NCBI GenBank assembly: GCA_009809945.1 | Contig: WTPW01000438.1 | Coordinates: forward strand, 242,820-306,819 | Direction: 5' to 3' | Source of the DNA: Gigaspora margarita | Taxonomy: Eukaryota > Glomeromycota > Glomeromycetes > Diversisporales > Gigasporaceae | Length of the DNA stretch: 64,000 nt | Shown here: piece by piece, positions 1 to 13,000 of the stretch | Layout of the letters: every line of letters starts with the position of its first letter | Numbering within the stretch: position 1 is the first letter of the stretch | Position numbers and translations under genes: made by a program | The notes under the pieces: model-generated | Seen by the model: the letters and a program-made list of their open reading frames with translations, nothing else | Database searches by the model: none | What the model was told of the DNA's origin: nothing

Positions 1-1221
1 TGACTATGAAAGTAATTTTTTTATTAAGTTAATAGCACAAGTTAATTAATTGAAAGTTGTAGAGCTCACTGAGACGCATCTAATAGTGGTTAGATTATTC
101 AAATTGGCCTAGTTTTTGCTGAGATATTGCTAAAAATAATTGGTCAACTATATAAAATTTCTAGTTTGTTTATATAGAATTTTGAATTTAACTAATTTTA
201 ACATCTGGTTAAAGTTATAAATTTTAACTACTCTTTATTTTTATAAAAGATTTTATATAAAAATTATTCTTTAAAGATTAGGATTTGGGTGTGGCGAACT
301 AGCTCAATTGGTAGGTTGTCACCCCCAAGCAGCAGGTCTAGAGTTCAAATCCCACCGATAACAACTTTGGAAAATAGGCTTGCATATGGCTAACGGTTAT
401 CTGTGGTTGGATTTAGAAAATCTGTAATCTGGTTACACCATCTAGGAATGGGAACTTCAGCGTAATAAATCCAGAAACCAAATTCCTAAACCGAAAGCCT
501 GTTTGGAAAGTCCCGAGTTGGGAGGTAGCGATGATCTATGACAGTATCACAGGAAGGCCAAATCTGGAACTAGAATCAGAGATCAGAGAACCGAATGACA
601 AGATTCTTAGAAGGGGGATATACCAGCCGAACTGCCGGTTATTCGTACCGGAGGAAAAGGATATGCGTTCTGGAAATGTGTACCAAGGAAAGGGAGACCA
701 TAAAGGCACCTAAAGCCTGGGCAGACCAATCCTTCCGGGTTGTTGGCTGGGAGTAAGGGAGGGACCAGTAAAGAATCTAAAGAAGGATGGAAGTCAGAAT
801 GTGGCTATCAGGGTTGTTGTGAACCCTACAAGGGCAAGGATTAAGAAGGAATGACTAATTAGGAAGGCTGTGGCTTGAGATACGGATTATGTTACGGCAG
901 CTTCTAAAGAAGGCTTGAGATACGAACATGATGGCGGCAGCACAGCATGTACGATTTAGGAATGATTTCTAAACATGCAGGTTAAGCATGAGTGGGACAT
1001 GGATTAATCTGTTAGTAGGTAGCTATGGCCGCTCTAGATTAGTAATTGTAGTGAAATACATAAATACTAATTAAGAATTAGAGAAAGTATAGCCGGTAAT
1101 GGACAAATTGGATGACTAATAGGTAGCACAAATTATATATGTAACTTAAAAATGATCTTAAAATGGTGTTAATCCTGACAAAAAAAATTGTTAATAAAAA
1201 AGTTACATGGAAAAGTCCATA

Positions 1222-1271
<50 letters not shown>

Positions 1272-1677
1272 TTAGGATTAGAGTATAGATTTTATTAAGT
1301 TAGAGAGTGGATTATTTATATGCAAAATAACATGCTAAAAACTTTTACTTAATAGTTCAAAGCTAGTTTTTGTAATAAAATTTTGCTATATTGATAATTT
1401 TTTGATTTTCTTCTAAGTTTTCTTAAAATTTTCTTATTTTATTACACAAGATCCTGTGATCTGATTGGTCAATTTTAGGGTGGTTAACATCACCAGGGGG
1501 CAAATTAGCAACACTCTAGAATTTTATATAGTTGGCCAATCGTTTTTTAGTGATATCTCAGCATACACTAGACCTATTTGAATGATCTAACTAACATTAG
1601 ATGCGTCTCAGTGAGCTCTACAAATTTCAATTAATTGACTTGTGCTGTTAACTTAATAAAAAAAATACTTTCATAGT
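1..1677. mobile_element. Inverted-repeat DNA element (family A) interrupted by a SINE
   Basis: Positions 1-165 and 1511-1677 are imperfect inverted copies: the left begins TGACTATGAAAGTA and the right ends TACTTTCATAGTCA, and both hold a GAGCTCACTGAGACGCATCT stretch. No coding frame is seen between them. Without the SINE at 286-1267 the element is about 0.68 kb. Similar, CpG-decayed ends occur near 43262-43330, 45855-46010 and 58925-59080, and sequence beyond 1677 is also shared, so the true element may extend left of the window. Superfamily unknown; it looks non-autonomous. Confidence 0.7.
286..1267 (+). mobile_element. tRNA-derived SINE (SINE1) with poly(A) tail
   Basis: A tRNA-like head at about 290-363 carries a pol III A box (TAGCTCAATTGG, 300-311) and a B-box-like AGTTCAAATCC (342-352). 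A more GC-rich body follows, ending in a 45-nt poly(A) run (1225-1269). The insert is flanked by a 12-bp direct repeat AAGATTAGGATT at 274-285 and 1268-1279, a target-site duplication typical of LINE-driven retroposition. Any protein frame in it is fortuitous. Its body resembles 46093-46260 (+) and the interrupted copy at 53150-55378 (-). It sits inside family A and is therefore younger than that element. Confidence 0.88.
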
Positions 1678-1684
1678 CATAGTC

Positions 1685-2755
1685 ATCAGATTTCAGCATA
1701 TAATAAAAAGTTAATATTGTACTTATCCCAAAAATTTACTATTGTTCTAATATGGTAATAGTGCCAATCTTATCCGGATCATCAATTAAAGCCAATTTAT
1801 TAAAAGAAACTTAATTTTGAAGATATTAATATCCTCAAGAGTTTATTAAAAAAAATGTTACAAACCTAACAATAGAGATAGGTTGGTTAGAATAAAATAG
1901 CATGAATAGAGGTCCCTATTTAGCCAATTATTAGAAGTAGAAGACTATTAAATACAGAATCAAAACTCTTTGGCAAATACAGTATTAAGTGAAGAAGAAG
2001 AAAGTTATATAGCAAACCAAAATTAGATATTGGCCACCTTATTGAAAAAAGAAACCTATCTACAGTTTTCTGAAACTTCTAATATGTCTTTTCATAATTG
2101 TTTTAGAATTTTCAAGATTAGTTTGAATTACAAAGGGGCATATTATCTAAAAAGAAAATAAAAAATAAAACCTACTTAGTAAAGAAAAGAACAAAGGATA
2201 GCAAGAAAAAAGGATATGTCCATATCATATATCAGTAAGTCTTTAAAGAAAGCCCTGAACTAGGGCTACCAAAAATTGGCAATAGCATAATATGTGCATA
2301 AACCTGATTTTTATTGCATATCATATGCAATAGCATATTTTAGATGCTAGAGCAGAATTCACATAATTAAAATTTTAGGAGTATAATTATATGCACATAT
2401 ATGTAAATATTATAATCTGCAATACTGGTATATAACTTGGTCTTATTAATAAAGGTTTGATACTGCTAACTTAAAAAGTTAAATAATGGAAATTATAATA
2501 ATGAAGCAATAATTCTAAAGATATTAAAGTTCTATAAAAGGTTGTGTGAGAAAATTTAAAATGAATTTGGTATATGCTTCGAATTCACAAGTAAATTATA
2601 AGAAAAATAATAATAATCAAAGAACAAATTAAAATAAAATACTTTTTATAGTTAAAATAAAAATTTCAATATATATAATTCATTATACAAGTATTGAAGA
2701 ATTAGAAAAAATGTATAAAATTAATTATTTGTAATTTTTAAATTATATTAATATT
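1685..2755. other. AT-rich intergenic sequence, no gene seen
   Basis: No coding frame, RNA gene or clear repeat boundary was found. The first ~110 bases resemble sequence that also follows the family A ends at 46010 and 59060. Confidence 0.6.
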
Positions 2756-2759
2756 TAGC

Positions 2760-4620
2760 ATGGTTTCTCCAACAGAATGTAGATTTGAAATTTCCAAATA
2801 TAAGAAGAATTTTTATCTAGATGGTCAAAAATTATTTTTGTAAATTTTGCAAACATGCTGTAGATCATACAAGAAATCTACATTGGATTATATTTAAAAT
2901 CTGACAAGCATAAAAATAATGTAATTAAAACTAAAAAGTTAAAGCAATCTCATCAAACAACACTTGACACTACTAGTAATATTTTAAATAATTGTGAACA
3001 TATTAATATTGCATTAATAAAAGCCTTTACTAATGCTAATATTCCACTTGAAAAAGTTGATCAGCTAAAAAGTTTTTTTTTAGTAATTATTTAAACTTTA
3101 TTAAATAAACTTTAATTTTATTTTTTATTTATTTATTTTTTTTAGGTGGTGCAATTGCAAGCTCTGACCAACTTTATAGTAAATACCTAATAAAATTATA
3201 TAATGATAAAGTATTAAAATTACAAAATCTTTTATATAAAAAACAAATCTCTTCACAATAGACAAAACAACTAATATATGTAATAAAGCAGTTGTTAACA
3301 TTTTGTTAGTTTTAATGAGCATACAGTTTTAGTTAAAACTAAATTTATTATGATTGCTAATAGTACATCTATTGTGCAGTTAGTTATAAAAGTTATTCAA
3401 TTTTATAATATTTCTTTTGAAAATTTTATTTTTTTATTTTGAATAATGCATTATATATGCTAAAAAACTTTTGAAATTTTATTACTTTTAATATCTTAAT
3501 TAATACATAATCATTGCTTAGACCATGTTTTGAATTTAGGCAGTGAAACATGGGTTCATTACAAAAATTTTAATTTTTTTCTAGCATTATAAAAGATATT
3601 AAACCATTTTTTGTTCAGTGCCCAGCATGTAAAAGACATTGGGTTAGTTTTATTAAATCTTTTTTAATAATACTAATCAAGCTATTTAACCTCTATTATG
3701 CATACCCATTAAGACATAATCGAATTCATAGTTTAGATTTGTTTTTTTGGATCAGCCAAAATATTATACAATTATGTCAATTTTACTTAGAAGAAAAATG
3801 AATTAGCAATGAAAACTAAGCAATTTAAGAATTAGCAACAATTTTTAAAAATAATTCAAATACTTTTATTTATTTTTGAAATTGTTGCTATGTTCATATC
3901 ATTTATTTCAGTGTGGTAAGTTTATCCATTTAAATTTTTATATACAATAAATTAATTATATATATTTATATATATTAGTCTTGTCAAAGATCTTGAATTT
4001 TTTGAAATTCGAAACAAACCTGTTGCACTACCATTTGTAACCCATTGTTTATCTTATCTTGAAGTCATATTACAATCAGGTGTAATTAAGATTTAAATTT
4101 GAAGATAATTAGGTTAATCCTGAAATAACATTTCAATATTTCATGACTCATAACAATTAGCATTTAACAAGTTAAAAAACATATTGATTATTATCTTGCA
4201 CTACCAATGTTTAAAACAATTCAATGCTTTGATCCATGATTCATTCATGTTCAACAAAATTAGCAAAATATCTATTTATATTTGGCAATTCAAGAATTTA
4301 ACTTTCTGCTAATCAAATCATTCAAGAATGGGAATTTTACTGTGAATTGGATAAAAGTTTTTTAGGTGTTGAAGAATTTGATTTAGATTTTTACTAGCAA
4401 GAAAAAATTCAGAACTTGTCTAACTTATCAACATTGGCTTTAGACTATATTTGGCTTCCAATATCAGATATAAACATAAAGCAAAATTTTTCACATATAA
4501 AAATATAAAAAATTAATTTTTTCATCAAACATAAAAATTAAGTGAACATTGCTCTTAGAATCATCAATTGAAGTACTGAATTTTATGTATTTTAATAGTA
4601 ATAGAGAAAATTAAAGACAA
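2760..4620 (+). pseudogene. Decayed hAT transposase (CGGBP1-like N-terminus)
   Basis: Translating across frames gives pieces in the order of a hAT transposase. After a possible ATG at 2760 comes a BED-like zinc finger (FCKFCKHAVDHTR, near 2838, then KSDKHKNN). GAIASSDQLYSKYL follows near 3148, after a possible intron ending in TTTTTTTAG at about 3145. The RNase-H-like core gives HCLDHVLNLGSETWVHYK (about 3512-3565), then DLEFFEIRNKPVALPFV (about 3989) and the C-terminal dimerisation region LSTLALDYIWLPIS (about 4425). CGGBP1 proteins are known hAT derivatives with this finger. Many stops and frameshifts make it non-functional. The terminal repeats of this copy were not found. Family assignment is from recalled motif patterns, not a search. 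Confidence 0.72.
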
Positions 4621-4784
4621 ATTATTATTATTAAGAATAAATATGTTCAATTTATTATTATTATTTGATATTAAATAATGATATTAAATAAAATATTACA
4701 TATAAGTATAATTTTTTAATTCATATATTTTGTATAATTTAAGCATATTTATCTGTTGCAGCAAAAATTCAGTAATCCTACCCT

Positions 4785-5031
4785 GGATGAATATTATAGT
4801 ATGACTCCAAATTCATCATATTATCTACTAGATCAAAAAGAAAAACTAGAGGAATATAACCATCTATAAACATATTCATTTACAGTATTGGATACAGGTA
4901 TCAAAATGGAATTGGTATCAAAAAAGATGAAAAGAAACTTATTCGAAGTATTGGTAAACAAATTTAGTTTAGATAGTAGGTGGTCTAGCATTGTTGAATT
5001 TCTCATAGAACTCAAAAATAAGAAAAGAGTC
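4785..5031 (+). mobile_element. 3' internal fragment of an LTR retrotransposon
   Basis: This stretch matches the reverse complement of 18888-19200, the part next to the 3' LTR in the complete element; for example GGAATTGGTATCAAAAAAGA here against the same text with few changes there. It ends in a purine-rich run (about 5013-5029) just before the LTR, the usual place of the polypurine tract. The 5' part of the element is missing. Confidence 0.7.
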
Positions 5032-5815
5032 TGTGATAGTTTAAGGTCATGATGATTTTCTTTTTATATTATTATTCTATTCTAATTATTATTTTAGGCA
5101 TCTATTTTTAGTCAATATGTATATTTAGTAAGAGTTAATATAGCCCCTAAATATAGTACTATAGCTTCTTAATATAGTAAACTAGATTATCTGTTTTAAC
5201 ATAATTTTGCATTTTAGCATGATATTGCATTTCAGCATGATATTGCATTTTAGCATAATATTGTATTTTGGCAAATATTAAATTTATTTATTTTTGAGCA
5301 TTTAGTGATAAAGTGCAGTAGCCTGTATAAAACTAAGAAGGTAAAAAGTATAAATATAATATCTTTGTCTTTACAGAAAAACAAGTTTTGAGCTAATTTT
5401 TTGGAGCTTTGGAAGCTTAGCTTCTAGAAAGAGCTAAGTATAACCTTCAAAATTAGAGTAGAAGTGTTAATTCTACTAGTTTTCTGATACACACTTGAAT
5501 AATAAACAGTTGTTATTAATATAAACCAATAAACCTCCTGATAAGTGAATCATATTAAAGTCTGAATCCCATGATCACATGGCATCATGAATGAAGTTCA
5601 TGATTGAAATCAAATATTCCAAACCTTGCTGCAAAAAGAAGCAAGAGAAGTCTTCAAGACCCAATATGCCTTGAGACCCAGACCAAATTTTCTATGCTTT
5701 TTTTGCCTGTTGATTCAAGGTTTAGAAGTCTTGAACAATCATTAGATAGTATTTTAGTTGGTTGGATTAGTCAGTTGTATAGTTTGACCCATCCATAATT
5801 GGTTTCATCTTCTCA
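5032..5815 (+). mobile_element. LTR of the 18.1-23.0 kb retrotransposon family, third copy
   Basis: About 784 bp, reverse-complement related to the LTRs at 18107-18887 and 22264-23034 (771-781 bp). It begins TGTGATAG and ends CTTCTCA, the same ends as the other LTRs. Shared landmarks are CAATATGTATATTTAGTAAG and CTTGAGACCCAGACCAAAT. It is more diverged than the other two are from each other. With only the 3' internal piece attached, it is the remnant of an older, 5'-deleted insertion in the opposite orientation. Confidence 0.78.
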
Positions 5816-5929
5816 ACATCCTGTTCTGGACTGTCTATGTTCATGTAAATTTGGTGGGACAATGCCATATACAATACTACCTAGAGTTATAGCATAGCAT
5901 TACTCCCATTGTGTCTTTTTATTAATTCA

Positions 5930-7745
5930 ATAAATTGATTTGAACAAGTATATAATGGTAAATAAGTATTCATGTTCTTGTTTTGTGAACTTGTTTTGCT
6001 ATTTTTATTTTATAGAATATTAAATGTTCTTTATGCTCACCAACTAAATTAATGTGAATAATAGTGATTTGTATATACATAATAGTAAATAAGAATTTAT
6101 AGTTTTGTTTTGTGAACTTGTTTTGTAGTTTTTATTTTGTAAAATATAAATGTTCATTATACTTGCTAACTAAATTAATGCAAATAAAATAATTTGTATG
6201 AAATAGTAAATAAGTGTTTATGTTCTTGTTTGGTAAACTTGTTTTGCGAACCTGTTTTGCTATTTTTATAACATAAATTATTAAATGCTCTTTATACATA
6301 CTGATTAAATTAATAAAAATGAAATGTTTGTATGTAATAATAAATAAGTATTCATGTTTTTGTTTTATAAACTTTTTTTTACTATAAAATTATTAGATGT
6401 TTTTATACTCACAAACTAAAATAAGGTGAATGATTTTGTATATAATGAATAAAGTGATTAATACAAATTAAATAATTTATACATAATGGCAAATAAATAT
6501 TATAATCTTGTTTTGCTGATATTTTAGTAAAATTGTCAAATGACTAAATTAAATATAGAGTGACAACATTTCCAAATTCATATAAAATAGATTGTAAATT
6601 AACTTGGTGTAACCAAACATATAAATTATGAAAACATCACATGACTTGACCAATCAGAATTAGCAATTTTTTGTACTATACAGAAAAAACATATAGCAAC
6701 CTCAAAGATTTTAATTATATGTGAAGTAATTTTTTTTAAAGCAATACATATTGTGCAACTTCACTATTATAAACAAACTATATTAAACTATACATTGCAT
6801 AAATTTGATACCAATTGGTTAAGATGTTAAAAAGTTTTATTAGAAGTATTTTTTTATTTACTATGTAAATATTTAATATATCATATAGATTATTTGAAAA
6901 ATGATCTACATAAACCCTACCCTTAATAAGAATGAAATGATTTGTACGCAATAGTAAATAAGCATTTATGTTCTTGTTTTTTGAACTTATTTACTGTTTT
7001 TATTTTATAAAATTATTAGATGTTCTTTATCATCACATAACTTACTAAGCAAAATGATTAATATAAATGAATAATTTGTGCATAATAATAAATAAGTATT
7101 TATGTTCTTGTTTTGTAAACTTGTCTTTCTATTTTTATTTCGTAAAATTATTAAATGTACTTTATATATTAGACTAAATTAATGTGAATAAAATGATTTT
7201 ATATAAAAGTAAATAAATAGTTATTTCTTTGTTTAGTGAATTTGTTTAGCTGTTTTTATTTTGTAAATTATTAAATATTCTTTGCTCACTTACTAAATGA
7301 AATAATTAATGCAAATAAAATTATTTGTATTAATAGTAATAAATATTTATATTCTTGTTTTACGAACTTATTTGCTTTTTTTATATACTAAAATTATCAA
7401 ATGTTCTTTATACTCACAAGTTAAATAAAATGATTAATATGAATGAAATGATATTTATACAATAGTAAATAAGTAGCTATGTTCTTGTTTTTTTGTAAAA
7501 TTATTAAATGTTCTTTATATACTGCCAACTAAATTATTGTGAATAAAATAATTTGTTCATAATTGTAAATAAGTATTTGATATTCTTTTTTTTGAAATTA
7601 GTTTGCTGTTTTTATTTTGTAAAATTATTAAATGTTTTTTGTACTCACTCACTGAATAAACTAGTTAATACAAATGAAATAGTTTGCATATAATAGCAAA
7701 TAAATAATTATGTTCTTGTTTTGTAAACTAGTTTTGCTATTTGTA
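5930..7745 (+). repeat. Satellite array 1, about 115-131 bp unit, degenerate
   Basis: About a dozen head-to-tail units, each with TAAATAAGT-type start, TTCTTGTTTTGTGAACTTG, TTTTGCTGTTTTTATTT, AAATTATTAAATGTTCTTTA and TACTCAC blocks. Unit starts are near 5960, 6085, 6208, 6340, 6490, 6955, 7090, 7210, 7335, 7465, 7567 and 7700. About 6540-6930 is unrelated sequence breaking the array. Same family as 23039-25160, but with most CpG lost. Confidence 0.85.
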
Positions 7746-9266
7746 TACTAGGAACATAGTATGAAGTACAAAGTATATGGTTTACAGGCAACTATCTGTG
7801 TGCAAAATCTTGGATCTTTTTAGTTATTATTGGGTAGTGAATTTAAATCAATTATTGGATAGTAGTATCATATATTAACACATATCTGGTATATTTGGTA
7901 GATTTTATCCTTTATAGATTGTTATAGTTAAATTTGTTTGTTTACTACCAGATTTCATTTAATTAACTTGTAACTGTGCACAGCTTCTAAATTATGTTAA
8001 GTTCATTAGCAAAGTGAGCTATGGTAACTCTTTCACAAAAAATTTTACCCCAATGAAGCCCAATAAAACTCCTTAGGATTAGAGTGAAATTAGAGAAAGT
8101 CATGTTAGAGAGTAAACTTGTTTATTAATATTTTGTAGAAAATCTATGGGCATTAGCAAAGTAACTATTGTGAGATCATCTGACTTTATTGCAGATAACT
8201 TTGATTTTTGTCTTTTATAGTTAGTTTAGTACTTTAGTTGAGGTTTCTTGATCACATATGATTTTAGCAAATATAGGTTTCTATGAATATCAGTAAATAG
8301 GATATATTGAAGTGGGGTAAAAATAGTATGTGAATATTAAGGGATGAAGTTTTACATAAGGTTTTTTGTTCAGAAGAAGAAAGCTATTTTTGTTTTGCTA
8401 TCGCTTGCCTTGGTAAAGGCTAGCTCTATCCCCATTCCCTATTTTAAGTAACTCTGCGAGTATTAGTAGCATTAGTCTGGTTTTGCTATATATATATTGG
8501 ATGGTTAGAATCCATGGCTATAGTAGAAGTACAAAGTTCTTTGCAGTTAGTTTTTGGGCTCCATAGTTGTATGAGCAATGCAGCTGCAGTGACAGTATAA
8601 GGACCTAAAATAGACACTGCAAGATAATGCCTCAATTCTCTTTTTAGCCATATAAACAGATGTTAGCTATCTTTTTTATGTTTGGGTTTCATGTAATTGG
8701 TGGGTGCAGTTTAGGCCTTGGGTTTAGAAAATTTAGAAAGAAGTTAGTAGTAAAGGTAATGAAATTTCTTAGGTCAAGAGTACTTATCTTCTTATGTCAT
8801 ATAAAACTTGAGTAACTACTCAGATAAAGCTATGCTATATTATTTAATGTTTCTTGTTCTACTTCTAGTCAGTAGTTTATGCATTTGATAGTTGGGAGAA
8901 TTAGTTCTAGTCTAGAGACTTTTTGTTATAAGTATTGAAGTTTGAGTATATAATGCTAGAGCTTGCTTGAATAACGAACCTATTCACATATATTTTTTAT
9001 ATATAGCAATAAAAGTGGCTGATCATACAATAATAATAGCACTAGCATACATACTTGTTATACTTTACTACTTTTGGTATCAATTCAAATTTTCTGAATT
9101 CATTTATTTGAATTCTTTTATGCATGATTCTCTATTGAGCAGGTTTGTTTACTTGCTTTTTTTTAATTATTTCAAAAATTTATCTACTATTTTTTACAAT
9201 TTTCTAAATATGTCTATTGCTTCATGTGCCATTATAATTAATCTATATATGTAAATTTATTTTAAC
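7746..9266. other. No gene supported; possible integrase-like remnant
   Basis: Mostly unassigned. On the minus strand around 8520-8640 one frame reads LAVSILGPYTVT and ELCTSTIAMDSN, faintly like the start of a retroviral-type integrase core, but the expected first aspartate is absent and stops surround it. Too weak to call a gene. Confidence 0.25.
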
Positions 9267-9274
9267 GTTGAGTT
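9267..9274 (+). repeat. Target-site duplication GTTGAGTT (left)
   Basis: Identical to 14706-14713 on the far side of the 5.4-kb transposon. This fixes the element borders. Confidence 0.88.
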
Positions 9275-9486
9275 AGGACCTCGAACAATATATATAGAGG
9301 TTATATTGAAATTTTGGTTAAAAAAGGTACTTTTTTACAAAAATGTTATATTTGAAAAGCGGATAATTGGTCAAAAGGTTATATTAAAAAGTGGATAAAA
9401 GCCTTTAATGTTATATTATTCAAAGTGAATAAAATTGATAAATTTTATAAAGGTTATATTTAAAATTTGGATAACAAAATAAAAAC

Positions 9487-9534
9487 NNNNNNNNNNNNNN
9501 NNNNNNNNNNNNNNNNNNNNNNNNNNNNNNNNNN
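9487..9534. other. Assembly gap (48 N)
   Basis: Run of N inside the left terminal repeat arm, in a stretch of short imperfect repeats (TTATAAAGGTTATATTT-like). The true length here is unknown. A single N also stands at 44814. Confidence 0.99.
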
Positions 9535-10079
9535 GAAAAAAATTTTTTTAAAAAAAAATTTTATAAAGGTTTTTTTAAAAATTAAATAAAGTTATATTTG
9601 TTATTTGGATAAAATTAATTAATTCGTGATCCGCCTCCAAATCAGTGAAAATCATTAGTATTAAATGGGGTAAAATTTTGTAGATCATTAAAGAAAAATC
9701 TAGAAGATAGCAGTTTTTAGGCATAATGTAACACCACCAAGAAAAAGCTTGTCCGTATCAAATATATAACAAACCGTATATATAAAACTCCAAGAATATG
9801 CCGTTTAGATCCTTTTATTTAGTTAATAAAAAAAAAAGAGTTATTTGCCGTCAACGCCAGATTCCGAGATAAATATTAATACATTTTTACTATGATATTA
9901 GCACTAGGACAGATCTACTTTTCAAAAACCAATCAAAATTCAATCAAAAAAAAAATAAAATCAAAAGACGGACCATAATATGTCTCTAAAAGCATATGAA
10001 TTTCGTTTTTATAAGCAAGAATACGAAACATTTTATTACTAAAAAAACTCGTATTACAATTTGTACTATTTTAGAATTG

Positions 10080-13000
10080 TCAAATTATACTTGTTTGAGC
10101 TATATGCTCACGATGTTGACAAGTATAACGGCCTATCCAACGTTGAATGGTAGACACTTTCGGAACATCTTCGGCCTCAATGTCACCCTCAAGCACCCTT
10201 TGCTGAAGAGCTTGATACATGTCTTGCGCGGTATAATGATCACTTTTGTCTGCATTACCAGCTAGAAAATACCCCTCCAATATTTTTCTCACCTTTTTTG
10301 CAATTCTTTTTCCAGCTCCCTTTTTTCCGTATTTTTGCTTCTCTTTTAATGCCCATCCCGACGGTAATGGAAAATTTACAGTATTCAATCTAGATATTAT
10401 CTAAGTAAGTATATATTAAAAAGTTGAATTGAACTTATTTCATACCTATCATTACTCATGTTGGTTTTTTCAACTAGAATGTCAGGGTTTATATCACGAC
10501 CTAACATATGTAAAATGTTACGTTGTAAGCGAACAATTAGCAACAAATTAAGCAACAAATTATTATAACTAGTTGCTTACATAGCTTAGCATTTTTAATA
10601 TCAGTTTCCAGCTGGATCTCCAAATTTGATATTAGTGTACTTCGGTTTTCTTTTTCGTTTGCTTCTATTCCTCTCAAGTTTAATTCTTTTATCAAATTTT
10701 TTTTTTTAAGACGTGTCGGATTAAGATCTAATATTTTAAAATCAGTTATTATTAGAATAAATAAAATTTTAGTACTTTCAATAAATAAAAACTTGTGTGT
10801 AGCATTTGGAATGGATATTTCCCAGTCAGAACAAGGCGTGGTATGAGTAGAAATCTCAGGATTGGGTTTATGAATATCCTTTTTGCATAGTTTTTCTAAG
10901 TCTGCGGGTGAAAATACTTTCCAATTTCCGATATTAGGGATGGCACGTGCCAAAATACTTCCAGCTAACTTATCTGTAGTGGGCCACTGCCACTCGAACC
11001 AATTTGAATTACCGGGTAAGGAATTTTTCCCACTACCTAATTGTCATACTATACATTAGCATTAGCTTACAAATAGGATTACATTTTAAAAGGTACACTA
11101 ATTTGTATAAATACAATGTTCATTATTTTACTTTTAAAAACTAACCTCTATCTCGATTTGGTTTTAAATTTGCCACAGATGTACCGCGAATATTTTGAAT
11201 AGCATTTTCTATATCCTGGCCTTCAGAAATATCAAATCCCAAACGTACATAGCGATTAATTGCGTGAGATATCTGAATAAATCGGTTTGGTGAAAAATTA
11301 TTTTAAAAACCTTAATTAAATGAAGGGAATATTTTATTACCTGAGCATGGTGTGAATCAATCGTGGTTTTGGCCTCTCCGGCCTCTAAAAATACCCATTT
11401 TTCTACTTGAATTCCATACCATTTTGGCCAATAACCTATAATTATCATAAGATCTGCGTTATGGTAATGACTACCATTATCGGACATAATAATTACTGAC
11501 TTTATTGTATTTTTTAATAGCTCCATTACTGCATGAAGAGACGAAGCAGTAAACCATGAATCCTGTCGCATATCCGCGGACCAGTGATCAAATGCTTGAA
11601 CTTTTAACTTTGAACTATTATGCTTTGTATACACTAACACTGAATGGAGTGTCCACCCATTTTTTTCAAACCAATTTTGCTTTGTTTCTCGAGCCGATTT
11701 TGGTAGTATTTTCATTTTATAATCTACGAGAATTAAAGCTTTATCCTCACTCAAATCTAATAAGTTTGCATTAAATTGTCCATTTAAATAGACTTTGCGA
11801 GTTTGGTGAGCCATGTAATAATATAGATGATCCTGCAATTCGACTAACTCCTCGTACATATCTTTTTCTGAATTATTCTTTAATTCAACAAAAAATTTGA
11901 ATATGGCATTACATTCATCACAGATGTGAGAATGAGGTTGGCAGCATTCTCCAAATGCGTACAACAAACAATGATTGATGCAGGTGTCGTGAGATGTTGT
12001 TCCTTTAGCTGTGATGTGAAAATGTGATTCGTATTCACGTTTTAAAAATCGCTTTAGTCTTTCACAATTTCCTAGGAGCCGTGTCTAACAAGTTTATTTT
12101 ATAGTAAATAATAATAGCGATATATCGGTAAGTTATTTATTTGATTAGCATAGATTGAGTTTGAAGCTAGACAGTGATGCCCGTAATACATACTACCACT
12201 ACCAAAGTTTAAATGCTTATTTAATTCTGGTTTTTCTTTATTTTTTTTATTTCTAAACATAAATAAATTCCAGATAATCGAAATAGTAATACGAAATTTA
12301 AGATAATCCTTTTGCTTTATTTCGATTATCTAGAATTTCCATAATATAGACTTAGAAATTACAAGTATATTTCTAAAATAAAAAGCAATTATTTTTAAAC
12401 CCATTTTTTCTTATCGCCAAAGAATAAATCAAATTAAGGACATTTAACGATCCAATAAAAATTTATTTGATAAATTAATTTACATACATACCTGAATATG
12501 ATGGCACTTAATATTACTATGAATAAATTCATTAATTTCGTCAAAAGTATCGTACCCATATTTTGAGCAAGTTTGACAAAGTCCACCCAGATTTTCACGA
12601 TATATGTACTGATTTCCTTGTAAATGCGCATAAAAACTCGTACGTCTCATACCATCCGGATATTCTTCACGAAACCGCTCCCAAAGCACATTCTTGGAAT
12701 CTTTTAGGTAATAAACAGGCTCATCAGTTACTGAATCAGTTTTATATGAGCTCATTATTACATTTGCTTTGTTTGTTAGAAATTGTTGTATTTGTTCCTG
12801 TTTTTCGGGTGACATTTTTTCATACGTAATTGCAGGTTTGTTTTTAATTTGCCCTCCGGGGCCACAAGTATGTGAATGTTTCTTGGCAGCGAGTATAGCA
12901 TCATTTGAAACCTAAATAGTACGGTTTAGAATAAGCGATTTTTTTTATGCATGTTTTATTTTTTACAATTTAAAATTCTAAAACTCACCTTTAGGTTTTC

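Noticed and set aside
531..713. 60-codon frame
   Set aside because: Lies within the SINE1 body, which is a pol III retroposon.
5930..7745. CRISPR-like array
   Set aside because: Units repeat along their whole length without unique spacers, in a eukaryotic context: satellite DNA.
8967..9254. 95-codon plus-strand frame
   Set aside because: Hydrophobic low-complexity translation of AT-rich DNA, no family resemblance, no splice or promoter context.
10537..10953. 138-codon minus frame as a separate gene
   Set aside because: Its first part is exon 6 of the transposase; the last residues run into an intron with GTAAGC donor at 10580.
11556..11774. 72-codon plus-strand frame
   Set aside because: Antisense of exon 4 of the transposase, whose minus-strand reading has conserved-looking motifs.
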